This document shows positions 1-11,800 of a stretch of 64,000 bases of DNA, piece after piece (position 1 is the stretch's first letter; each line of letters opens with the position of its first letter). The notes beneath the pieces were generated by a model, which saw nothing but the letters and a program-made list of their open reading frames with translations, ran no database searches and was not told the origin of the DNA. This DNA comes from Cinnamomum chago (taxonomy: Eukaryota; Streptophyta; Magnoliopsida; Laurales; Lauraceae). Both the position numbers and the translations under genes were made by a program. The DNA lies in assembly GCA_038049695.1 (NCBI GenBank), contig CP142456.1, forward strand, positions 79,817,422 to 79,881,421, written 5' to 3'.

Positions 1-131
1 GTACGAGCTACTCTCCGAGAGAGAAGTATCATTTGGATCGGTCACCATCTAATCATTCTGACACCTAAACTCTTCTAGGAACAGACACTGAAGAAACTCT
101 CAACACAATTTGAATGAAGACCGTCACATGA

Positions 132-290
132 AGAAGGTGCATTGCTGCTTTTGCATTAAAGGCAGAACATGTTAACTATGCTCATGGTCGGGTCAATGAA
201 CATCTTCTGGGTCTTTCAACAGTTGGAGCAGTGCTAAAGCTTCAGAAACATGACAACCAGACTGAAATTGTCATACAAAGCTTACCATAG
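132..290 (+). other. Short open stretch, possible last exon or gene relic
   Basis: Fifty-two sense codons without a stop end in TAG at 288-290. The translation has a protein-like composition (for example GRVNEHLLGLSTVGAVLKLQ) and could be the last exon of a gene entering from the left, or a pseudogene scrap. I do not recognise the family. The length alone is not significant, so this is only a candidate. Confidence 0.2.
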
Positions 291-1627
291 TGGCATTTTC
301 AAGTATAGACTACTCGTCTTTAAGCATTCGTCGGGTTTCATGTAATTTGACTAATTTCATACATCTTTAACAACTAATTTTTTCGTAGTGATTACTTTGC
401 CATATAGCATACTTGGATTGTCCCTCCGCTGTAGCTCATGAGTGGAGTGCGAGTTTGAATTCCTGATGTATATCATTTGACTGACAGTTGAATACATTTT
501 GGTAATTGGTGCTGAAAGTTGACCTCAAAAGGACAAAAGCTAGGGTGCTATCAAGGGATTGGGTCAAGCTGGTGAGCTAACAGTTTTCTGACCGGGTTTG
601 AGAGGAGCCTTTAGAGTACAAGAGGCATAGCATGGTTGGTTAAATAATGCAATGGATGATCAAGTTTCTGCACAAACTAAATTTTAGCTACCCTCCACAT
701 GAAATCAAATACATGTACTTCACCCCCTTTAGCAAACCCAACCCCATGTAGAATTGTAGACCTACCCCATTTAGCATTGATGATGATATAACCATATTTA
801 CTTCCATATGAACAAATCGGGTTGATTTAATGACCTCATCCACCTGATCCAATTCATATTCCTGTTTTAGACCATGGTATAACCCTGGCTAGCTCGAAGT
901 CAAGATCCTAATCTAACATGGACTGGCATGAGAACCTCTCTTAGCAAATGAAGTCAAGACACACTTGGGAAAACAAACCTCACCAAACAAGCAATCTGAC
1001 ATAGTGGTCGGCAGCTTATTTATATACCAAACGATCACATCTAAATGGATATACTCATCTAAATGCACTGAGAGCTTTTTAATTATTGTATCTTGTTTGT
1101 AGCCTGTGATTAATCCAATAGTAAGAACCTTTAGATAAATAAGAGAAATGTTGTGTGTTGTAAAGGTAGGTACAAGTCTCATCACTAGGCCTTACCAATT
1201 TCTATACCCTAAATCCAACCCAGTTGCAGCACCACCTCCAATCTACATATCCTTGTGTCACCCAACCACCTGACACTACTGGTTATTAAAAGAATTTCCA
1301 TTTTCCAACAGTCAGTTGTCCCTTGTTGGCATCCTAGTTTAAATGCCGAATAACTAGAAACACAGGGATGATGGTGGCTGATGCCTTAAAAGGAAGCCAC
1401 CACATTTATGCAACCTTATAAAATATCGGTATTGGAGACTTGGAACATAAAAGATATAACAGTTGCTCCTATAGCACACCATGTATTCAACAATAACCCT
1501 GGTTATATTTGACCATGTCTCTGGAAGCCAGCTCAACGGTTGGTGTGTGTGTGTACATATATATTGGCAATAACTACAAGTACGATAACAGAGGCTTTTT
1601 AGAACATACTACTAGATACCATGTATT
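291..1627. other. Intergenic stretch, no gene seen
   Basis: AT-rich sequence with only short open frames. Around 430-470 there is a weak tRNA-like pair (a 'tagctca' block and a 'gagtttgaattcc' block) that could be a decayed SINE, but it is too diverged to call. Confidence 0.5.
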
Positions 1628-1771
1628 TTTTCTTTGCAAAAAGTCTATGCGCCCGGCTGTTGAACCCGACTTGAGATCCCGATCCGACGTGGATAGCCAG
1701 CTGGACCACACTTTGAGCCAAACAAAAAGTCTATAAATTCTGGGCGCCAGTACTGTTCCCTTTTAGTCTAT

Positions 1772-2035
1772 GCCCGCCTGTTTTTGAAAGAAGAAAACAG
1801 GGCTGAGTGGAGAAGAATGAAAAAGCAGAGATGCTAGCCATCTCCTCAACAAAACTGCTGCCCGCTTGTTTTTGAAAGAAGAAAACAGGGCTGAGTGGAG
1901 AAGAAGGAAAAAGCAGAGCTGCTAGCCATCTCCTCAACGAAACTGCTGCCCGCCTGTTTTTGAAAGAAGAAAACAGGGCTGAGTGGAGAAGAAGGAAAAA
2001 TCAGAGCTTCTAGCCATCTCCTCAACGATCGACCC
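1772..2035 (+). repeat. 88-bp tandem repeat, three copies (left arm)
   Basis: Three copies begin at 1772, 1860 and 1948 (gcccgcctg then tttttgaaag...), each 88 bp with a few substitutions. On the minus strand every unit holds an ATG followed by a frame rich in Ser and Phe. Because 88 is not a multiple of three, the frame shifts between units, so they cannot be read as one repeated protein domain. Confidence 0.85.
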
Positions 2036-4335
2036 AAAAAAAGTCTGCAAATCTCCAGAGCTGCTTCCTCTCTCTCAATCTCATCTCGTTGACACTGTTG
2101 CAGCTCTCTCTCTCTTTCTCCATCAAACAGGTATGTATTTGGTATGGAATGCAGTGTTCTTCTTCTTCTTCTTCTTCCTCCTCCTGTAGAGTTTTACCTG
2201 TAGAATAGCCAATCACAACAAATGCCCATTTTCCATTTGAAGCCAATTCCAGCATTTTTTGGTTCCAGCCACCGAAAGTGGTGAGGCTTCCCAAAAAACC
2301 TGTGTATACTTTTATACAAGGAATTTTAGTGCTGCCTATCCAATCTCACGGTGCCCACTTGCATAATGGTCCAAGGCATCTAATATCATCACAGTCCCTG
2401 CAGAAACGATGCCGACTGAGGATATTTCCGGTCGTGCGCAAAAACGCATCAGCCCTGTTTTGCATCTAGCTGGGGCATCGTCTCACTCTAAGATATCAAA
2501 AAATGACCTTTCATAGTGTATTGTTGTACTGTAAACAATACACAGTAAACATTGAAACACTTTTGATATTGTTATAAAAAAAAAAAACCCATACACGGAT
2601 ATGCGATGATCCCCATTATGTTGGATAGGGAACTGAGTTATCCATTTAATTCCCGATATCATATAATTCCAGCAAGAGTTACACAAGCTATTACTGAATT
2701 CTGAATAGGAATTAGGTTGGCGGCTTAGGTTGATTTTGGTAATTTGATTATTCAGCATGTAACAGAATAGTCATCTCAATATGTTAAAGTGTTAAGATCA
2801 GATTATAGGAGAATGAGCTATTTTGTTTACTTTAGTATTGTATCAAGCATTATTGTATGAAAGTTACTTTAATGGAACAGAACTCGTCAGTTCTTGAAAA
2901 TCTAACATGATGGCAGTGTAAAACAATTCTTTGAGCTACATCATTATTGTAATTTATGTTGTCCTTAAAGATGGAAACTTTTTTGTGATAAAAAGAACAC
3001 TTTTTTCTAATAAACATCAATGCTTGTATTCCATATGTTACTTTGCATCATCTGAATCCTGATTATTTTTATTTAGTAGATTTCTCCCGAGTTCAACTTA
3101 CTTCAAACAAGTGTGGCAATGTCATCGTCAAATTCTAATTCCAATCAATGGGTGCCAAAGTGCTCATGTGGTGATATGATAATGCTCTGTCTAAGATTTT
3201 CTAAACCGATTTTCTAAGATTATCATATCACCACATGAGCACTTTGGCACCCATTGATTGGAATTAGAATTTGACGATGACATTGCCACGCTTGTTTGAA
3301 GTAAGTTGAACTCCGGAGAAATCTACTAAATAAAAATAATTAGGATTCAGATGATACAAAGTAACATATGGAATACAAGCATTGATGTTTATTAGAAAAA
3401 AAGTGTTCTTTTAATCACAAAAAAGTTTCCATCTTTAAGGACAACATAAATTACAATAATGATGTAGCTCAAAGAATTGTTTTACACTGCCATCATGTTA
3501 GATTTTCAAGAACTGACGAGTTCTGTTCCATTAAAGTAACTTTCATACAATAATGCTTGATACAATACCAAAGTAAACAAAATAGCTCCTTCTCCTATAA
3601 TCTGATCTTAACACTTTAACATATTAAGATGACTATTCTGTTACATGCTGAATAATCAAATTACCAAAATCAACCTAAGCCGCCAACCTAATTCATATTC
3701 AGAATTCAGTAATAGCTTGTGTAACTCTTGCTGGAATTATATGATATCGGGAATTAAATGGATAACTCAGTTCCCTATCCAACATAATGGGGTTCATCGC
3801 ATATTAGTGTATGGGTTTTTTTTTTTTTTTTATAACAATATCAAAAGTGTTTCAATGTTTACTGTGTATTGTTTTACAGTACAACAATACACTATGAAAG
3901 GTCATTTTTTAATATTTTAGAGTGAGACGATGCCCCAGCCAGATGCAAAACAGGGCTGATGCGTTTTTGCGCACGACCGAAAATATCCTCAGTGGGCATC
4001 GTTTCTGCAGGGACTGTGATGATATTCGTTGCCTTGGACCATTCTGCAAGTGGGCACCGTGAGATTGGACAGGCAGCACTAAAATTCCTTGTATAAAAGT
4101 ATACACAGGTTTTTTTGGGAAGCCTCATCACTTTCAGTGGCTGGAACCAAAAAATGCTGGAATTGGTTATTCTACAGGTAAAACTCTACAGGAGGAGGAA
4201 GAAGAAGAAGAACACTGCATTCCATACCAAATACATACCTGTTTGATGGAGAAAGAGAGAGAGAGAGCTGCAGCAGTGTCAACGAGATGAGATTGAGGGA
4301 GAGGAAGCAGCTCTGGAGATTTGCAGACTTTTTTT

Positions 4336-4599
4336 GGGTCGATCGTTGAGGAGATGGCTAGCAGCTCGGCTTTTTCCTTCTTCTCCACTCAGCCCTATTT
4401 TCTTCTTTCAAAAACAGGCGGGCAGCAGTTTCGTTGAGGAGATGGCTAGCAGCTCTGCTTTTTCCTTCTTCTCCACTCAGCCTTGTTTTCTTCTTTCAAA
4501 AACAGGCGGGCAGCAGTTTTGTTGAGGAGATGGCTAGCAGCTCTGCTTTTTCATTCTTCTCCACTCAGCCATGTTTTCTTCTTTCAAAAACAGGCGGGC
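4336..4599 (-). repeat. 88-bp tandem repeat, three copies (right arm)
   Basis: Mirror copy of the 88-bp array at 1772-2035, in the right arm of the foldback element. Having three units in both arms indicates that the array existed before the two arms formed, or that the arms are homogenised. Confidence 0.82.
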
Positions 4600-4770
4600 A
4601 TAAACTAAAAGGGAACAGTACTGGCGCCCAGAATTTCTAGACTTTTTGTTTGACTCAAAGTGTGGTCCAGCTGGCTATCCATGTCGGATCGGGATCTCAA
4701 GTCGGGTTCAACAGCCGGGGGGCGCATAGACTTTTTGTTTTCTTTGATGGCTTGTGATTAAGGTGGAAAG

Positions 4771-5000
4771 TGTAGGAAAATAAGTTTAAGTTTGTAGGAC
4801 TGATTTGAAGTTCCAGAAATGAGCAGGGTCTCATGTGTAAATACCCAAAAGTCTTTATAAAATAAATGGGATGCATTGTCGTCTAGCCCTAACTACAACA
4901 ACAGTATCTCTTCTTTCTCTCTTTCTTCTTCTTCTATTTATCTTTTTCCTTCTCTTTTCTTTACCATTAAATCAATCTAATAAGATCTAGAAAGACAACT
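4771..5000 (+). repeat. 5' LTR of the Copia element
   Basis: 230 bp, beginning TGTAGGAAAATAAG and followed directly by the primer-binding site. It contains a long pyrimidine-rich run (about 4909-4965). It matches the 3' LTR with about eight mismatches and no indels that I can see. Confidence 0.9.
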
Positions 5001-5398
5001 TGGTATCAAAACATCGGTTCAAGAACACGATCAAAGGAGAAGCAAGACTAGCAGGTCAGATCTAGTAAGAAAAAAAAGGGGCAGAGTTGTGAGGGTTTTG
5101 ATCCCCAGTCGAACCAGTACCTAGGTTCGACTGGGTTGAACGACCCGCTGGGTGTGGATGGCTTCTGATGACAAATGCTGTGACGCTCCTTGAGCGATTG
5201 CTGGTTGCTGTTGGAGCCGGTTTCTGTATGGAGACTCTTGTCAATTGGATTTATGTGTCATGTGGTGATTGGTAGTGGGGGTGACTCCATACAGTATCAA
5301 GTGCAGTATTGTGGTAATATTGATTTCTTCACTCTTACATTTCTGATTTTTGGTTCTAAGGTGCTGGTGTGTTGGATAAATCATCAATCTGACGTATT

Positions 5399-5626
5399 AT
5401 GGCGGGTAAAGATGATTCCAACTCTAAAGGGAACGGTTCTAATGGAACCCAAACTGTGCTCAACCCTGCTGGAAACATTAACTCAAATGCTCGGATTACA
5501 GTAGAGTTGTTTGATGGAAAGAAATTACAAGGAATGGTCCTATTCGGCAAAGATGGCTATCGGTGGTGCAAAACGCCCAGGTTATATCAATGGTCGGATT
5601 AAGGAGCCATCTAAGGAGGACACAAA
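5399..5626 (+). pseudogene. Copia gag start, truncated
   Basis: The frame starts MAGKDDSNSKGNGSNG. Near 5515-5525 the reading shifts to another frame carrying EWSYSAKMAIGGAKRPGYI, which is typical of the amino end of plant Copia Gag (LDGxNYxxWSxxxxMAIGGxxR). It ends at about 5626, where LINE sequence takes over. One frameshift and the loss of the rest of gag make it non-functional. Confidence 0.75.
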
Positions 5627-6680
5627 ATGCTTCTTTTGCCCAATCCATCAGCTACCGCGTTGGCAATGGGGAGAAAATTTTCTTTTGGCACGATGTTTGG
5701 GCTGGCGATTCCACTTTAGCGCTTCAGTTCCCTAATCTCTACAGATGTGCCAAAAACATAAATGCTAAGATTAGAGATTATCTCGACACAAGCACTAACA
5801 ATCATTTGTGGTGGCCTATTTTTAGAAGGAATCTTTCCGAGGCAGAAGAATCTAATCTCTTCAATCTCCTCGAGGTGCTCAATGGCATAGATAGCTCTAG
5901 AGAATGGCAAGACAGCAGGATATGAATCCCTTCTCGTGATTGCTCTTTTTCAGTATCTTCCTTCTTCTCCGCTTTATCGACCATTTCAATGGCTTCTCGA
6001 AGTTGGTTAGCTTTATGAAAGATCAAGGCCCCTCCCAGAGTTATTGCTTTTACTTGGCTTGCCCTCCGTAATAAAATTCTAACAATGGATAATCTTCGTA
6101 GAAGGCATATCACCCTTGTCAATGCCTGTCCCCTCTACTTAGCGGACGAGGAATCAGTTGATCATCTTTTGCTCCATTGCAAGCAATCAAAAGCCCTTTG
6201 GTCTGCAATCCTATATGAGTTCAATTGTAGCTAGGTCATGCCGCAGTCCTTACAAGACCTGTTTCATCAGTGGACTACCCCTATTAAAACCTCCAAAGCG
6301 AAGATCATGTGGCGGGTATCCTTTTTGGCTTGCATTTGGACGATTTGGAAAGAGAGAAATAGAAAAAGTTTCGAAGGGATTACTTCCTCCAAAGAAGACT
6401 TAATCCTTAGATTGAAACTCTGCGTTGCCTTGTCTGTCTCTTATCTTCCAGATTTTTGGAGCTTTTCTACTAATGCCATCATGTTCAATTGGAGGGAAAT
6501 CATCTCATCTTGACTTGATTCTCTCTCCCTCTCCATGTTTCTGTTTCCCCTCCTTTTGGGAGGTGGCTGTTTTTTGGGGTTTTACCCGGCCACTTCTCAG
6601 TATAATTCTTTTATACTGTAAAGCTCTTTTGTTATTTCCTTTTTCTATCAATACAAGTTACCATTTCAAAAAAAAAAAAG
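5627..6680 (+). mobile_element. 3' end of an L1-type LINE inside the Copia element
   Basis: The translated pieces match the zinc-binding domain after the reverse transcriptase of plant L1 LINEs: RVGNGEKIFFWHDVWAGDS, then ALRNKILTMDNLRRR, DEESVDHLLLHC and WTIWKERNRKSFEG. Several frame changes break it. It ends at 6667-6680 in a poly(A) run, so the true LINE 3' end is present. No target-site duplication is seen at its edges, and the Copia sequence on the two sides is not contiguous. Confidence 0.82.
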
Positions 6681-6690
6681 AGAGCAGGCG

Positions 6691-8099
6691 ATAGGTTGTA
6701 AGTGGGTCTACACCATCAAATATAATCTAGATGGCTCCATTCAACGGTATAAGGCACGACTGGTAGCAAAAGGCTTTACACAATCTTATGGAGTAGATTA
6801 TTTTGAAACATTCTCGCCTGTTGCAAAGTTGAATTTTGTGAGGGTCATCCTCTCTATTGCAGCAAATTTCCAGTGGCCACTGTATCAATTAGATGTCAAA
6901 AATACCTTTTTGCATGGTGATTTACAAGAAGAGGTGTACATGAAATTACCTCCTAGGTTTGTTCCTGATGGTCAAGCAAATAAGGTGTGTCGTTTGAAAA
7001 AAATCACTTTACGGTCTAAAGCAATCTCCGAGGGCTTGGTTTGACAGATTTACCCAGGTTATGATGAGAATTAGATACAAAAGATGCCAGTCAGATCATA
7101 CTTTATTTATCAAGAGGAGTGGTGAAAGTGTTACTATTCTTATTGTCTATGTAGATGATATTGTGCTGACAGGTAACAGTGAAAAAGAAATGCAGGTCCT
7201 TAAGGAGCATTTGAGCTTAGCATTTGAAATTAAAGACCTCGGAGAATTAAAATACTTTCTTCACATAGAAGTTGCAAGGTCCAAGAAAGATATTTTCATA
7301 AGTCAAAGAAAATACACTTTGGATCTACTAGATGAAACTGGGATGATGGGTGTTAAGCCAAGTGACACGCCGATGGAGGAAAACCACAGGTTATGTTCGG
7401 ATAGTGGAGAACTTCTGGATGATCAAGGAATGCATCAGCGATTAGTGGGGAGATCAATATATCTAACAATTACCCGACCTGATATTGGGTTTGTTGTCAA
7501 TGTTGTGAGCCAATTCATGCATGCACCTCGCACAGAGCATCTAAAAGCAGTCTATCGAATATTAAAGTATCTGGAAAAGGCTCCAAGCCAAGGTATAATG
7601 TATTCGAAGCATGGAAATGTTGATATTGAAATTATTGAGATTTTCATCGATGCCGATTGGGCAGGCTCTCTGACATATAGAAGATCCTCAACTGGGTATT
7701 GTGCATTAGTTGGTGGAAACTTAGTCTCATGGAAGAGTAAAAAATAGAGTGTTGTGGCTTTATCAAGTTCTGAAGCGGAATATCGTGCTATGGCTCGTGG
7801 CACATGCGAACTCTTATGGCTTAAAACACTAATGCAAAAGTTGGGATTCGTATGCAAAAAGTCAATGCTTCTTCATTGTGACAATAATTCTACTTGCCAT
7901 ATTGCCACAAATCTTGTCTGTCATGAGAGGACAAAGCATATTGAAGTTGATTGTCATTTTATTCGAGAGAAAGTGACAAGAAGTAATATTGATGCCCACA
8001 CACTGCCGATCAATTGGCAGATTTTCTCACAAAATCAGTCACAAAGAAACAACTTACAAGTGTTTTTTCCAAGCTTGGGATCGTAGATATCTACTCACC
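6691..8099 (+). pseudogene. Copia reverse transcriptase-RNase H remnant
   Basis: Conserved Copia blocks in order: [38 protein letters not shown], the catalytic YVDD (about 7150), DLGELKYFL, TRPDIGFVVNVVSQFM, and the RNase H part with DADWAGS, SSTGYCALVGG and LSSSEAEYRAMA. A frameshift lies near 7000, an in-frame TAG stands at 7745-7747 between WKSKK and SVVAL, and another shift occurs near 8020. The missing upstream part and these breaks make it non-coding. Confidence 0.9.
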
Positions 8100-8113
8100 A
8101 GCTTGAGGGGGAG

Positions 8114-8343
8114 AGTACGAAAATAAGTTTAAGTTTGTAGGACTGATTTGATGTTCCATAAATGAGCAGGGTCTCATGTGTAAATACCCAAAAGTCTTTA
8201 TAAAATAAATGGGGTGCACTGTCGTCTAGCCCTAACTACAACGACAGTATCTCTTCTTTCTCTCTTTCTTCTTCTTCTATTTATCTTTTTCCTTCTCTTT
8301 TCTTTACCATTAAATCAATCTAATAAGATCTAGAAGGACAACT
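8114..8343 (+). repeat. 3' LTR of the Copia element
   Basis: Follows the polypurine tract at about 8104-8113. It is nearly identical to the 5' LTR. The first base of the terminal TG has changed to A in this copy. It is followed by the second TSD copy, gaaag. Confidence 0.9.
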
Positions 8344-8896
8344 GAAAGGCATGAAAAAAAAAATCACCCCCTTATCCATCATTTCATGCAACAAATTAAG
8401 GGAGTCAACAATAATGGTAAATAGCATATGCTACCGATAAAATAATAAAAATATAAAATAAAATAAAAACTATGACGTGAGCAATATGCCAACAGCAAAC
8501 ATGTCCAAAGAAAATGTATTAGTAATTCAGCACGAAAAATAGGCATTATGCATCTTTTCTAAGTACAATAAAGGTAACTTCCATAACTAGCATCACATGA
8601 AAATATATTATCCATGAGAGCAAGTGTATTGCAATATAGTAACCAATACAAGTTACAAGATGCAGACCATTGTACATAACTTCCATAACTCACAACTACA
8701 TACGAGAGCACGAGTGCAATTTGATGTGACTGCAACACATTCTTGAAAGCTATAAGTATCCATAGGTCTAAGGTCTACAAGTAGATCAAGCACTTCTCTA
8801 GGATAAGAGTTTTCATGTCAGCACAGCATGAGAATATTGGACAAAGTACTCTTCTGGTAACCAGGCACTCTAATCAGTACAACAAATCAGAACACT
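8344..8896. other. Gap after the Copia element, probable 3' UTR of the deaminase gene
   Basis: AT-rich, without an open frame of note. The part nearest 8897 is downstream of the stop codon of the minus-strand deaminase gene and probably holds its 3' UTR; the transcript end cannot be placed from sequence alone. Confidence 0.45.
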
Positions 8897-11800
8897 TCAA
8901 GCCGCCTCAAACTTCACTAAAATCTGCGACATCTGTGGCTGATGCTTTCGGACCTGTAATCAGTTAAATGGAGTGACTACAAAAAAAGTTAAAAACATTA
9001 GAAATTTTGGTAAGTATTTTGAAATACAAGGTATTACCTTGACTCCAGCCATGGATAGTAGTCTGTGAGAGGCAATATATGAAGTGTCTGGATTACTTAA
9101 TCTCTTCTCAACAAAGTAAATTACTTCAGAGACACCTGACTGTGACACGGGGAGAGTATTATTTTCCTCATCGAGCATTACATATCACAAAGTATATCAT
9201 AAATCAAGAACGCAAGACTGAAATCTGAGTCAGTAACTATATTCTTGCTAGGTAAATGAAGAATGCCCCAGATCTTAGAAGCCCAAATATTACATGGAAA
9301 CATCTGGAACATAGCATCCAAACAGCAAGGACATAGACTTAACACATAATTGAAGTACTGAACATGAACGGAACAGATGGTAACCTATTTTGAACTCTCT
9401 GGGCAATGTGGGGAAAAGAGCAAAATAGGTCACCATAAGTGAAAGTAATACTATCTGGGCACCTTGGGGACAAAATACAATTATTTGTACTGTTTGAACA
9501 AAATAGGTTACCTATTTTGAACTATCTGGAAACCTAGTTTGAAACCATAAAGAAATATCAGTGAAACTATCTAGAACATGACAAAAGAGCTCCACTGATA
9601 TTTATCTGGGGGTGACTTCGCACTCTTAAGGGGGGAAGAAAAGGCAAAACAGAGGTTTCGGTAGCATTTGGATGTGCCCCAAATCTCAAGATGTTAAAAT
9701 ATTTGGGCACCAATTTGCAAAGTGTTTTTTTTTTTTTTTTTTGGGTCGGTGAAAACACGAGTGGTTTTACATTCTAGCAAAAGGAATTCGAGAGACCAAA
9801 CCCAAATATATGGGATGAGGCTCCGATGATGACAATGATGATGATGGTTCAGTTAATTACATTCTCAACTCAAGTCCCATTATCCAAACTGCAGGTCATC
9901 CACTTTACATCCAGTGAAAGGTACATGGTTCAATTGGATCTTTTAACTTATATTATACTAAATAAGTTTAGTTTAAATATTTAAAGCACCCCTCAATATA
10001 TTCCCATCTACAAAGATTCCATGAAAACCAATTTCAGCAGTGGCTTTCGTTACCACAACAGCATTGCCATGAATATAATTTTTAGGCTTCGACTTTCAAG
10101 AAGAAGCTTACCAGAGTGTCATGGGACAAATGACATCCATCTCCTGCATGATATTTCCTAAGTTAACACGAAAATACCACAATTATTGCAATATTTTTAA
10201 AATATTTTATATCAAATACTCTTTCCCCCAGCAAAACCCTGTCTTTCCAGGCCCCATGATTTAGAAAATGATAGACAGTTCAGTTGTACACACTGGTTAT
10301 GCATAAACAAGATCTTCTTACCTGAATTTATAAGCCCCCTAGTGCTACCAAAAATTCCTGTTCACTTTTATTTTTCACAAGACTTTTTTCACTTATAATA
10401 TCCAGATAAAAACCCAAATTCTAAGGAAAGAAATTCTTGGGCAATAATAAATCAAAAGAATGAGATTGACTTTGTGCTCATTGCAGCAGCAGTGAAATGA
10501 AGTTGATATAAATGTGCGAAAAGAGGTTTACTAATTCAACAGGTGGATATCGCTTTGGGTTTCAAGTGTTTGTATGTGCTTACGCAGCATGCATACACAA
10601 GATGCAAACTATCTTTAAGGTGGGCCACACATTCTAGATTCTCCAGGCCAAAAATCATGTCTTGGCAGATAGCCAAGATGTTACATACGAACAAACACAG
10701 AAATATTTTAATTGAAAAGAGGCCAACAATCCAAATTTAATATACTTGTTGATCCTTCCTGGTGTACCTAATTCTAGAATTTGATAGTCTCCTTTGTTCA
10801 ACGTATGCATGGAGACCTAAATGTACGGCTTGTGTGGACTTCTCACCGTGAAAAATAGCACAAAGTGCACACATAGAATTTGCAAACCAAGACATGAAAA
10901 ATGCATCCTAAGAAGAAAGGAAAAGGAGAAGCATTAACAGGACACTAATAATAAGTTAATAGATTGTTGAATGTTATTAGTAAGAAATGTTGTTCTGACC
11001 TGGATAATAATCTTTGCACATTCATTACAAGGGAACATTGTCACATAAAGCCTCTGAAAAAATTGTCAGAAAACATTCATTCATGTTCAAATCACAGAGG
11101 AGGAGCAATAACAATTTAACCAAGTAATAAGAAGGAAGAAATAACTATTAATTGCAATAAATTATTGAGAGGGTACAGCATAACATGCAAATACTTCAAG
11201 TTGCAACCTATGCCAGGATATGTTCTTGCCAGAGAATAAAATAAGGACAGGAACACAGATGTGGAAGGAGCAATTCCTACTGTTTTCTAACATATTTACT
11301 GAAATTTGTACATGAAAGTATTCCTAAGATGATGAAACAATTGCTGTTTTCCTTGTAAAATATATTGTATAGATTTTGAAAATCATTCCCTTCAATTATT
11401 ATAAGAGGAAATAGCAGATGAATGGAACTTGAACATCATTCCCTCCAATTTTTTAGAAGTGATAATGTAAAAACTAGATGATCGGAACATTGTAATCTAA
11501 ATTTCTTACAGCAACTTTCATTTTATGGAACTTGTGAGGTGGATCCTAGATTCTTGGCTTATAGTACATCAAGAATATGCATAATATAACTCAAGTATAA
11601 AAAAGCTTTCAAAAGAGCAAAAATGTGACTCAACCTGTTCAGCAGCAGAAGCATGGTTTGTATTCAAGATAGCATTTACTTCAGCATGGCAGACATAACT
11701 GCAACAGAAGAGGAAGATGGAGGGAGAAAAGAGAGTTACAGCTGGTCTTTGAATGATATGCATGATTTTAATCTTTGAACAGAATTACAGTAAAAACTAA

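Larger units (their letters stand above)
1637..4737. mobile_element. Foldback Mutator-like element, nearly all inverted repeat
   Basis: The element starts CAAAAAGTCTATGCGCC and ends with its reverse complement. It is flanked by a perfect 9-bp direct repeat, ttttctttg, at 1628-1636 and 4738-4746, the TSD size of Mutator-like elements. The left arm (1637-3182) and right arm (3220-4737) are reverse complements with few substitutions and small indels; only about 37 bp separates them. No transposase is visible, so it is non-autonomous. The arms carry 88-bp tandem repeats and stretches that look like captured coding DNA: a Ser/Phe-rich start MASSSAFSFFS and a CAG|GTATGT donor-like junction near 2130. 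A transcript across it would fold into a dsRNA of about 1.5 kb. Confidence 0.82.
4771..8343 (+). mobile_element. Copia LTR retrotransposon with a LINE fragment replacing part of gag-pol
   Basis: Two 230-bp LTRs (4771-5000 and 8114-8343) differ at about eight positions. A 5-bp TSD, gaaag, lies at 4766-4770 and 8344-8348. The primer-binding site tggtatcaaa (initiator Met-tRNA type) starts at 5001 and the polypurine tract tgagggggaga precedes the 3' LTR. Inside are a gag start, an L1 LINE 3' piece ending in poly(A), then Copia reverse transcriptase and RNase H. The rest of gag, the protease, the integrase and the start of RT are absent. Frameshifts and an in-frame TAG make it non-autonomous. It lies 20 bp from the TSD of the foldback MULE. 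Confidence 0.92.
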
